DNA of 12,794 nt from NCBI GenBank assembly GCA_025869455.1, contig JAOZVT010000366.1:1-12794 (forward strand). The letters run 5' to 3'. The notes below the pieces were generated by a model. That model saw only the letters and a list, made by a program, of their open reading frames with translations. It was not told where the DNA came from and made no database searches. The position numbers and the translations under genes are program-made. This DNA comes from Prosthecobacter sp. (lineage in GTDB: Bacteria > Verrucomicrobiota > Verrucomicrobiia > Verrucomicrobiales > Verrucomicrobiaceae). Shown here one piece after another: positions 8,321 to 12,794 of this stretch (within the stretch, counting starts at the first letter, position 1; every line of letters starts with the position of its first letter).

Positions 8321-9025
8321 TCATCTTTCCAAGCGTCGAAGTAGGGAGGCAAGGGCAGGGTGGGCCTCGGGGTAAGCTTCCTTGAATTCCACCTGCTTAA
8401 AACCTCCGGCAGCCGTCGTTTCCTCAATAGCTCGCTTTACCAGAGCTTCAGTCTGATCCAGAAACATCACGCGTGTATCGAAGCGATGATACGTTTCTTT
8501 GCGAACGAGTTCATACAAAGTCCCGAAAACAGGGATGCGGAGGAAGAAGGCGTCCAAGTCATGCAGACCCAGTGTCAAAGCGTTTCTCATCAACACGAAC
8601 CCACCCATGAGACTGAACAGGATGATGGCGCTTCCGGCGATGAGTCCAAACAATTGGATGTATCCAAACGCAACTGCAGCAACGACAGCCAGAATGAGCA
8701 ACAACTCCCAGATCATGAGGGAGACGGGTATCTGGGCCTGTCTGGCAGAAAAGAACCAAGCTTCGCCGAAGGGGGCCGAGCAAACATCAAAAACAAGCCG
8801 CTCACGGCGGATGCGTAGGTACTGCCGAAGAGGCGAAAGGGCACCTCCTTCGCTGAATTCCTCACGTGTCACTTCGATCCCCGGGAACTTTCGTTCCTGA
8901 AGCCAGCCTTCAATCTGGCTGTAAAACTCATTGGTACTGAATGAACCTTGATCAATGGGAGTGTACCAGTATTTGATCACCTCCGGCCTTTTTCGCCTCC
9001 AGATGCCGAATGTTGGTAAGTTCAT
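8321..9025 (-). CDS. Two-helix membrane protein, partner of the HerA/VirD4-like ATPase
   Basis: Protein of 234 residues that I do not recognise by name. Residues 1-100 are a soluble domain (VIKYWYTPIDQGSFSTNEFY, then FDVCSAPFGEAWFFSARQ). Two hydrophobic helices follow at about 101-121 (VSLMIWELLLILAVVAAVAF) and 124-147 (LFGLIAGSAIILFSLMGGFV), separated by a very short turn. Residues 150-234 are a second soluble domain. A helical hairpin of this kind puts both ends on the same side, probably the cytoplasm. No signal peptide is seen. The stop is 3 bp before the ATPase start, and the start is 22 bp after the regulator stop. VirD4-type motors normally carry two N-terminal membrane helices that the neighbouring ATPase lacks. 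This protein may therefore supply the missing anchor. That role is an inference from gene order and topology. Confidence 0.82.
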   Translation of the reverse strand: MNLPTFGIWRRKRPEVIKYWYTPIDQGSFSTNEFYSQIEGWLQERKFPGIEVTREEFSEGGALSPLRQYLRIRRERLVFDVCSAPFGEAWFFSARQAQIPVSLMIWELLLILAVVAAVAFGYIQLFGLIAGSAIILFSLMGGFVLMRNALTLGLHDLDAFFLRIPVFGTLYELVRKETYHRFDTRVMFLDQTEALVKRAIEETTAAGGFKQVEFKEAYPEAHPALASLLRRLER

Positions 9026-9047
9026 ATGAAATGTAAAATCTCACGTG

Positions 9048-9317
9048 TTATTTGCCCTTGCTGCCCAGAGCCCGCCTTTCTGCTCTCTGCCAAAGAATGC
9101 TTGCTGGGAGCCCTAATCCGAAAGCTATCTTCGCTAATGTCTCTACAGAGGGGATGCGCCGTCCTTGCTCAACAAAGCTAATGGCATTGCGGTCAACGCC
9201 AGACCGTTTGCCAAGTTCGTTCAGTGACAAATCCGCTTCGGTCCTAGCCTCTCGGAGAATTTCTCTGAGAGCTTCGCAAAGCGCTGCACTGGCTTCCTGA
9301 GGACGTGGCACTCCCAA
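9048..9317 (-). CDS. XRE-family helix-turn-helix regulator
   Basis: Small DNA-binding protein of 89 residues. Residues about 18-78 form a Cro/C1-type helix-turn-helix domain: LSLNELGKRSGVDRNAISFV holds the helix pair, and SVETLAKIAFGLGLPASILW the following helices. The protein is little more than this domain, like controller proteins of restriction systems and phage or plasmid repressors. No ATG precedes the domain in frame. A TGA lies directly before the TTG at 9317, so translation starts at that TTG or at the GTG two codons later (9311). The gene heads a tight minus-strand unit with the membrane protein and ATPase and may regulate it. A perfect inverted repeat 28 bp upstream is the obvious operator candidate. 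The exact start is uncertain. Confidence 0.85.
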   Translation of the reverse strand: MGVPRPQEASAALCEALREILREARTEADLSLNELGKRSGVDRNAISFVEQGRRIPSVETLAKIAFGLGLPASILWQRAERRALGSKGK

Positions 9318-9344
9318 TCAATGGAGAAAATCGTTGCGTCCGAT

Positions 9345-9362
9345 ATGTTACAACTGTAACAT
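9345..9362. promoter_or_regulatory. Candidate operator between divergent genes (18-bp interrupted palindrome)
   Basis: The sequence ATGTTACA-AC-TGTAACAT has perfect 8-bp arms and a 2-bp spacer. It sits in the 65-bp space between the start of the XRE regulator (minus) and the start of the small plus-strand gene. Size and symmetry fit a dimeric XRE repressor. A weak plus-strand promoter (TTGCGT at 9334-9339, 17 bases, TAACAT at 9357-9362) would overlap it, so binding would repress the plus-strand gene. Binding itself is inferred. Confidence 0.6.
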
Positions 9363-9382
9363 GCACATAGTTTCCAAATACC

Positions 9383-9628
9383 ATGAAATTCCTGCGTCGC
9401 CTCGGTCCAGACCCCCATGAGAATGGGAAGCAGACTCCTGCTTTGGACGGTTGCCCAGATTTGTGGGAGCTGGCTGACGGGGATATTGCGGTCATTGGCA
9501 TCGACATAACTGAGGAATGCCGTGGACACCTTCCTGCCACTGCTGGCTGCGGACCGGATGAGCGCATCGTGAGGTTGCCACGCAACATAATCATCGCCTC
9601 GAAGAGTGACTTAATTTCGTTAAGTTAG
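9383..9628 (+). CDS. Small conserved-looking protein divergent from the XRE regulator
   Basis: Protein of 81 residues and the only convincing plus-strand gene here. The core reads CPDLWELADGDIAVIGIDIT, then a GCGPDERIVRLPRNIIIASK segment. To me this recalls small proteins in actinobacteria and other phyla with the pattern C-P-x-L/V-x-E-L-x-D-G-D-x-A-V-I-G-x-D-I-T, GP-ERIV and P-R. I know no function or family name for it. There are no membrane segments. It begins 65 bp from the XRE gene start with a candidate operator between them, so shared control is likely. No Shine-Dalgarno is visible. Overlapping minus-strand frames (9221-9529, 9244-9594) have no protein-like features and conflict with this one. 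A hairpin at 9680-9711 may end the transcript. Confidence 0.6.
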   Translation: MKFLRRLGPDPHENGKQTPALDGCPDLWELADGDIAVIGIDITEECRGHLPATAGCGPDERIVRLPRNIIIASKSDLISLS

Positions 9629-9679
9629 CATTCCGAATAGCCTTTCGTTGCGTTAAATGAGCAGTCTCGCTCAAAAGGA

Positions 9680-9711
9680 AACCCTGATCAGAACTAGGTC
9701 TGATCAGGGTT
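9680..9711. terminator. Terminator hairpin between convergent genes
   Basis: Perfect 12-bp inverted repeat, AACCCTGATCAG (9680-9691) and CTGATCAGGGTT (9700-9711), with an 8-base loop. It lies between the stop of the plus-strand gene (9628) and the stop of radC on the minus strand (9730). On the minus strand the stem is followed by TCCTTTTGAG, a modest U-rich tail, so it probably ends the primase-radC transcript. It may act weakly in the other direction. Confidence 0.75.
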
Positions 9712-9729
9712 GTATAACATCCTGGGGCT

Positions 9730-10248
9730 TCAGATGATACAGCTCTCTTTGAAAGAGAAGTAACGCTGATAGCCAACGATGATGTGGTCGCACAACTCAA
9801 TGCGAAGAAGCTCTCCAGCCTCGCGGACGCGTCTGGTAAGCGACGTGTCGGCAGGGCTGGGAGAAGAATCGCCGCTCGGGTGATTGTGCATGAGCACGAT
9901 GGCATGGGCTGTGGCCATGATGGCGATGCGGAAGACTTCACGCGGGTGCGCCATCGCTTCATTGAGCGATCCAACGGACACAATATAATGTCCTTTAATC
10001 CGCAGCCGTGTGGTGAGCACGAGCACCACCACACATTCCACGTCTGCATTGTATTGCTGGGATGTGGTGATGTGGCGGTGCCAGTATTCCACGGCTTTAG
10101 CCGGACAGTCCATTAACATCAGGGATTCTGGGGAGGGGCACTCCCGCAGACTGATGACCTTCAACTCCTGGGGCGCGGACTTTCGTCCTCGTTGTGCCGG
10201 AGGGTTGGAAGGATTCGGCAGGAACAATTCGAGTTGTTTCAATGTCAT
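9730..10248 (-). CDS. radC: RadC-like JAB/MPN-domain protein
   Basis: RadC-type MPN domain protein. Numbered from the ATG at 10248, the JAMM metal motif is HNHPSGDSSPSPAD at 121-134 (H121, H123, D134), preceded by the family-typical LNEAMAHPREVF at 96-107. It lacks the N-terminal helix-hairpin-helix part of chromosomal RadC, as is usual for copies on mobile elements. The molecular role of RadC remains unsettled; early claims of a DNA repair role were withdrawn or questioned. Start choice: GAGGAGG at 10255-10249 abuts the ATG at 10248 but is ideally spaced (6 bases) for the in-frame TTG at 10242, so the true start may be that TTG (170 residues). An ATG at 10323 is also in frame but adds 25 unconserved residues. 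It is the last gene of a group with the primase and the frameshifted small gene, and a hairpin follows. Confidence 0.92.
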   Translation of the reverse strand: MTLKQLELFLPNPSNPPAQRGRKSAPQELKVISLRECPSPESLMLMDCPAKAVEYWHRHITTSQQYNADVECVVVLVLTTRLRIKGHYIVSVGSLNEAMAHPREVFRIAIMATAHAIVLMHNHPSGDSSPSPADTSLTRRVREAGELLRIELCDHIIVGYQRYFSFKESCII

Positions 10249-10255
10249 CCTCCTC
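10249..10255 (-). promoter_or_regulatory. Ribosome binding site that decides the radC start
   Basis: GAGGAGG on the minus strand is the strongest Shine-Dalgarno sequence in the window. It touches the ATG at 10248 with no spacer and lies 6 bases from the TTG at 10242, so it favours initiation at TTG. Confidence 0.6.
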
Positions 10256-10373
10256 GCCGTCCGCCTGCAAATGCAGGTTGCTTCATGGTTTACACTCTCG
10301 CGCTCGAAGCGGGACGGCTCCATGTTTTGAAGCGAGTCGCGAGTGGCGGCTTTGCAGCCGATTCAGAGTCCTT

Positions 10374-10648
10374 TCAGTATTCGGAGGGAAGCAGCACTGT
10401 GGTTACAGAGCGATCCCATTCCGTGATGACCCAGAAACGAATACCGTTCTCTCCGTTATAGGCAGAAAGAAGCCGGGTTCCGTTCTGAAGCGCATCGTTG
10501 TTGGCTTCGATGTCCTCCGAACACAGTTTCCCCAATCACCCTTAAGGTGACGGGAAAGGGCCGTTTGAATGTCGGACGACGTTAAAGCCTGCATCGCTCC
10601 AGGTGTGGCATAAAGCCGACCTAGAGAAAATCGGGGAACGACGTTCAT
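10374..10648 (-). CDS. Small mobile-element protein interrupted by an apparent -1 frameshift
   Basis: Two frames together encode one coherent 91-residue protein. Frame 0 starts at the ATG at 10648 and gives FSLGRLYATPGAMQAL and RHLKGDWGN (residues 1-41). The -1 frame continues from 10526 with LCSEDIEANNDALQNGTRLL and WVITEWDRSVTTVLLPSEY, to the TGA at 10376-10374. I recognise the combined pattern (SLG-x3-ATPGA, HxxGDWG, EDxxANxxAL, R-L-SAY, WVITE-DRS-TT-LLP-EY) as a short protein of about 90 residues found on plasmids and integrative elements, function unknown. Without the shift, frame 0 runs to 10403 with an unrelated tail (81 residues). The switch point is exactly the heptamer G GGA AAC. 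It may be a programmed frameshift, a one-base deletion (for example of a C in an ancestral AAC CTG), or a sequence error. The start overlaps the primase stop by four bases (ATGA), showing translational coupling. Confidence 0.75.
10526..10532 (-). other. Slippery heptamer G GGA AAC at the frame switch
   Basis: In the reading phase of the upstream ATG the minus strand reads TGG GGA AAC TGT, giving the canonical X XXY YYZ form with both tRNAs able to re-pair after a -1 step. Slipping here joins GDWGN directly to LCSEDIE. AAGGG lies 6 bases upstream, a position where SD-like elements stimulate bacterial frameshifting. I see no strong downstream hairpin; TTCG/CGAA gives only a 4-bp stem. Confidence 0.5.
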
Positions 10649-11694
10649 GGGTTAAGGGCTCCGTATTGTTTAAGAAGAGCATCAACCTGCGAACGTTCCA
10701 ACAGTTCAGGCTGCGGTTGGTATGCGCCGATATCGATGATACGGACGATGGAAGAGCTGCATAAGCTCATAGCGGCTTCTGAAGCTCCTTTTCGTCCTGC
10801 CTCATCTGCATCGAAGAGCAGATACAATGGCCGTTTGGCACCCGCTGCTTCCCGGATCAGAGTTTCCTGACGTGGAGACAGCGAGGAACCAAGGATGGCA
10901 ACGGTCGCCTGGAATCCAAGCTGGACGAGATGAAGGCAATCAAAGACGCCTTCGACGACCAGTATGGGGTCCGACGAATCCGCGTGTACAACACGATCAA
11001 TGTTGAAGACCTCGCGGTTTTTTCGGAATCCCTTCGGCAGCTTGTATTTGCCCTGACCCGACGGTGGGTCTCCCGGCCATCTGCCGATGTAGCCTGTGAG
11101 AGCACCATCGCGATTGCGGATGGGGATAGCGACATGTCCGCGAAGGCAGCCGCGGGCGCAATAGCCGATGCCGTAGCTTGCAATCGTGGCCTCGGTGAGG
11201 CCTCGCTCGGTAAGATAGGGGTGATCGGGCTTGAGTGCCTTCAGAGCGAATGAAAGCGGCGGGTTTTCGCCCTCCTCATCCTGGTCATCGGCGACTGTCG
11301 GCGGCGGTTGAAGTGGCTGAGAAGACGGGCGGGGGGAAGCATCCTTCGTCTGCCTGGGTGCTGTTCCAGCAGGACGATTCGTGACCTTGTCAGGCATGAA
11401 CCACTCCTGGAGAAGCAGCGCAGCGTCCCGGAAAGAGATGCCTTCCCGGAGCGAAACGAAGTCGATGACGTTGCCGCCTCGACCACAGGTGCCGAAGCAG
11501 TTGAAGCAATTGCGTGAGACTGACACCCGAAACTGCGTCGGATTGGTACCTTGATGCAGAGGACAAGGACCTGAAAGGCGATCTGCTGAGCGCTTGAGTA
11601 AGCCCAACAGATCGTAGCGTTCGAGAACTTGGAGGATGCCGACCCGCGATTTCACTTCTTTGAAATCGACGAATGCGTTTGTTGGCGTGCTCAT
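10645..11694 (-). CDS. DNA primase, CHC2 zinc finger plus Toprim (mobile-element DnaG-like)
   Basis: Predicted RNA primase of 349 residues. Residues about 40-85 form the CHC2 zinc-binding domain: C44 and H47 in CPLHQ, C63 and C66 in NCFNCFG, then GGNVIDFV. Residues 101-145 are a disordered linker. Residues 158-235 match the DnaG catalytic N-terminal part (YLTERGLTEATIASYGIGYC, then HVAIPIRNRDG). Residues 243-310 are the Toprim domain, with the acidic residue in VVEGVFD (E248) and D295/D297 in LLFDADEAGRKGA. It lacks the C-terminal DnaB-binding domain of chromosomal DnaG (about 580-600 residues) and any fused helicase, as in plasmid- or phage-borne primases. The ATG at 11694 fits the conserved N-terminus; no Shine-Dalgarno is seen. 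It is the first gene of the group with the frameshifted small gene and radC. A hairpin and promoter candidate lie just upstream. Confidence 0.93.
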   Translation of the reverse strand: MSTPTNAFVDFKEVKSRVGILQVLERYDLLGLLKRSADRLSGPCPLHQGTNPTQFRVSVSRNCFNCFGTCGRGGNVIDFVSLREGISFRDAALLLQEWFMPDKVTNRPAGTAPRQTKDASPRPSSQPLQPPPTVADDQDEEGENPPLSFALKALKPDHPYLTERGLTEATIASYGIGYCARGCLRGHVAIPIRNRDGALTGYIGRWPGDPPSGQGKYKLPKGFRKNREVFNIDRVVHADSSDPILVVEGVFDCLHLVQLGFQATVAILGSSLSPRQETLIREAAGAKRPLYLLFDADEAGRKGASEAAMSLCSSSIVRIIDIGAYQPQPELLERSQVDALLKQYGALNP

Positions 11695-11739
11695 GGTAAA
11701 GAACTATTTTTTTGATGGAGTGGATTTGGTTAGAAGACG

Positions 11740-11771
11740 AAAAAGCCACCCAGCAAATGCTGGTGTGGCTT
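11740..11771 (-). terminator. Rho-independent terminator or attenuator in the primase leader
   Basis: On the minus strand AAGCCACACCAGCA pairs with TGCTGGGTGGCTT (one bulged base) around a short loop, followed directly by a T run (GGCTTTTTCGTC). This is a textbook intrinsic terminator, 45 bp upstream of the primase ATG. It either ends a transcript from the right or acts as a leader hairpin on the primase transcript. Confidence 0.75.
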
Positions 11772-11782
11772 CCTTGGTTTCT

Positions 11783-11791
11783 ATTGTATCA
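11783..11791 (-). promoter_or_regulatory. Candidate extended -10 promoter for the primase operon
   Basis: The minus strand reads TGATACAAT: TG, one base, then TACAAT (five of six TATAAT positions). No good -35 is present, which extended -10 promoters tolerate. Initiation would fall near 11776, just before the terminator-like hairpin. Confidence 0.35.
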
Positions 11792-11820
11792 CGACCTTGG
11801 CTGGTCATGCCCATGGGGCT

Positions 11821-11829
11821 TGTGGATAA
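11821..11829 (-). other. Single DnaA-box match
   Basis: The minus strand reads TTATCCACA, a perfect consensus DnaA box, 127 bp upstream of the primase start. I found no second box or iteron array nearby. One 9-mer can occur by chance in this much sequence, so an origin is not supported by this alone. Confidence 0.25.
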
Positions 11830-11933
11830 CCATCGGATATGCAGTGAGGCATGAATATGGCACCACAGAACGCTTACCATATATTACATTTCAATTCATT
11901 AGCTGCACGGGCAGTCGCTGTCTGTACTAAGTC

Positions 11934-12390
11934 TTATGAATGAGCACTTGCACAGTCTCGACCGATTCGTGAGGTGCGTGTGCATGACTCACCACCTAGG
12001 ACTGCGTAGTCAGGATCATAGATTGAGGCTCGCAGCCCCGCCCACCGCCGCATGCAATTTCGTGTTAAGTCAGCCCATGGTTGGATTTTCCTGGCTGCGG
12101 TCGGGAATAACACCATCGGGAGGAACCTTGACGTGGATGGAGTTAATCATGCAGAGATTGCTGCCGTCATGCCAGTTCATTTGCTCTATGGCATTGTCCC
12201 AGAGGTCTGCTTTAGCCGAACGGCGAAATTATCCGTAAACGGTTACCTCGGCAATGCTGGGAACATCTAAGACACGCTTTGAACCACCTTCCTTGAGCAC
12301 GTAGAGAAAACTGGCGATGACCAATTCCAAATTGCTCAAGCGGCGGCCCGTCCGAAGCTCCAGATCCTCTACCTTCTGGTATTTAAGGGT
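11934..12390 (-). pseudogene. Decayed IS5-family transposase
   Basis: One minus-strand frame from 12390 downward reads like an IS5-family transposase with stop codons in it. The first part has GRRLSNLELVIASFLYVLKE and VYG, then a TAA at 12231-12229. The middle has FRRSAKADLWDNAIEQMN and CMINSIHVKVPPDG, then a TGA at 12072-12070. Next comes LNTKLHAAVGGA, and a TGA at 12018-12016. The remainder (SHAHAPHESVETVQVL, near 11945-11995) appears only in another frame. The order matches the family blocks R-L-SN--LYV-K-G, VY-R--RW-K-G, LDS-x-VKVHPDG and GGLNTK-HAVVD. The first catalytic aspartate (LDS or IDS) is N here (INS), and the second (AVxD) is G. It is therefore inactive. I did not find intact terminal inverted repeats. 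The 5' end before 12390 is also lost or unrecognisable. Confidence 0.7.
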
Positions 12391-12393
12391 CTA

Positions 12394-12593
12394 TGGATTT
12401 ATTCCTTGGGCCAGAGTCCAGGAACCACGGCTTGATAATTGGGGTGAAGTTTCATGTCGTTTGATAGACTGATTTTACGCGGATGGCAATTTTATAACGC
12501 TCTAGGACGTCTCAACACTTCACTTGTCATGCAATCGTTAGCTTACTTACGCACCCTTCAGACCCAACTGACTTATTCCCAAAGAACACTATA
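12394..12593. other. A+T-richer stretch with no recognisable gene
   Basis: This lies between the transposase remnant and the terminator. The only start-like frame is a minus-strand 18-codon frame beginning MKLHPNYQAVVPGLWPKE, which ends before the transposase frame. It could be debris of the same element. I see no RNA gene, repeat array or promoter that I can support. Confidence 0.5.
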
Positions 12594-12623
12594 AAACCCC
12601 ACCATGATATCGTGGTGGGGTTT
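12594..12623. terminator. Bidirectional intrinsic terminator
   Basis: Perfect 11-bp stem, AAACCCCACCA (12594-12604) and TGGTGGGGTTT (12613-12623), with an 8-base loop. On the minus strand it reads out into GGGGTTTTATAG, and on the plus strand into GGGGTTTAACG. It lies 14 bp downstream of the stop of the partial minus-strand gene at the right edge, which it probably terminates. Confidence 0.8.
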
Positions 12624-12637
12624 AACGTCTAATCAAT

Positions 12638-12794
12638 CTAAGGTTTTATAGAACACAGCAAAGATTCTAACTCATTGTGATGATCCTGACATTGTGGAGT
12701 AAGGTAAAAAACTCGCACAAAATTATAGAATGACAGTTGACTGTAAATGTTTTCACATGCTGCCATTCCAATATCATCATTCTTATAAACAAGG
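12638..12794 (-). CDS. C-terminal fragment of an unidentified protein (5' part beyond window)
   Basis: A minus-strand frame stays open for 51 codons from the window edge to a TAG at 12640-12638 in A+T-rich DNA. The encoded end reads LVYKNDDIGMAACENIYSQ, then FVRVFYLTPQCQ, ending LLCSIKP. A strong terminator follows 14 bp downstream, which supports a real gene end. I do not recognise the protein. Base composition is clearly lower in G+C than the left-hand genes, suggesting a different origin. The length is short enough that an accidental open frame remains possible. Confidence 0.45.
   Translation of the reverse strand, partial: LVYKNDDIGMAACENIYSQLSFYNFVRVFYLTPQCQDHHNELESLLCSIKP

Noticed and set aside
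9244..9594. 116-codon minus-strand frame overlapping the XRE gene and the small plus-strand gene
   Set aside because: It would cover the candidate operator, conflicts with two better-supported genes, and its translation has no protein-like pattern.
9609..9625. ACTTAA-TTTCG-TTAAGT inverted repeat at the end of the small plus-strand gene
   Set aside because: This is a short A+T stem overlapping coding sequence with no T tail. The hairpin at 9680-9711 is a far better terminator.
10264..10277. CCTGCA-AA-TGCAGG inverted repeat before radC
   Set aside because: The stem is only 6 bp with a 2-base loop and no T run, so it is too weak to call a terminator or operator.
11712..11930. 72-codon plus-strand frame starting MMEWIWLEDEK
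   Set aside because: It contains the terminator hairpin and the promoter candidate, has no ribosome binding site, and resembles no family I know.
12052..12270. 72-codon plus-strand frame
   Set aside because: It is antisense to the IS5-family remnant, which explains the sequence better.
1..12794. CRISPR arrays, tRNA or rRNA genes
   Set aside because: Reading through the window I saw no regularly spaced direct repeats and no cloverleaf or rRNA-like conserved stretches.

Overview
This looks like an accessory region of a bacterial genome or plasmid: a mobile-element or defence-island segment. All large genes read on the minus strand, so transcription runs from high to low coordinates. Gene-dense parts look G+C-rich by eye. 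Inside hsdS and towards the right end the sequence is clearly A+T-richer. Ribosome binding sites are weak or absent before most starts. The gene set would suit a free-living Gram-negative such as a Verrucomicrobiota or other PVC-group member or a proteobacterium. Nothing in the window fixes the taxon, so treat this as a guess.

Layout from left to right. (1) At 1-5083 is a type I restriction-modification operon transcribed hsdR, hsdM, hsdS, with hsdS cut by the window edge. The 810-residue HsdR resembles the EcoAI-like type IB group. (2) At 5084-5218 is a spacer with long G tracts (C tracts on the plus strand). (3) At 5219-9317 is a compact three-gene unit. It holds an XRE-type regulator, a two-helix membrane protein and a 1032-residue HerA/VirD4-like (TraM-recognition) ATPase. 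The ATPase has no membrane anchor of its own and carries a C-terminal domain that looks like a PD-(D/E)XK nuclease fold. (4) Divergent from the regulator, across a perfect 18-bp interrupted palindrome, is a small conserved-looking plus-strand gene (9383-9628). (5) At 9730-11694 is a second minus-strand group: a CHC2/Toprim primase, a small gene overlapping its stop codon, and a RadC/JAMM protein. The small gene is readable only through a -1 frameshift, at a perfect G GGA AAC heptamer. (6) At 11695-12794 are a terminator-like hairpin and candidate promoter in the primase leader, a decayed IS5-family transposase, a strong bidirectional terminator and the probable 3' end of an A+T-rich gene running off the window.

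How the parts may work together. The primase, small gene and RadC are typical cargo of plasmids and integrative elements. The ATPase resembles type IV secretion coupling proteins, but no relaxase, VirB4 or channel gene is visible. The membrane protein and ATPase start 3 bp apart and could act as a split coupling protein (anchor plus motor). They could equally be a stand-alone DNA-translocating or defence machine, given the nuclease-like tail and the adjacent restriction system. This pair is the best candidate for an undescribed system. The frameshifted small gene is the most testable oddity.
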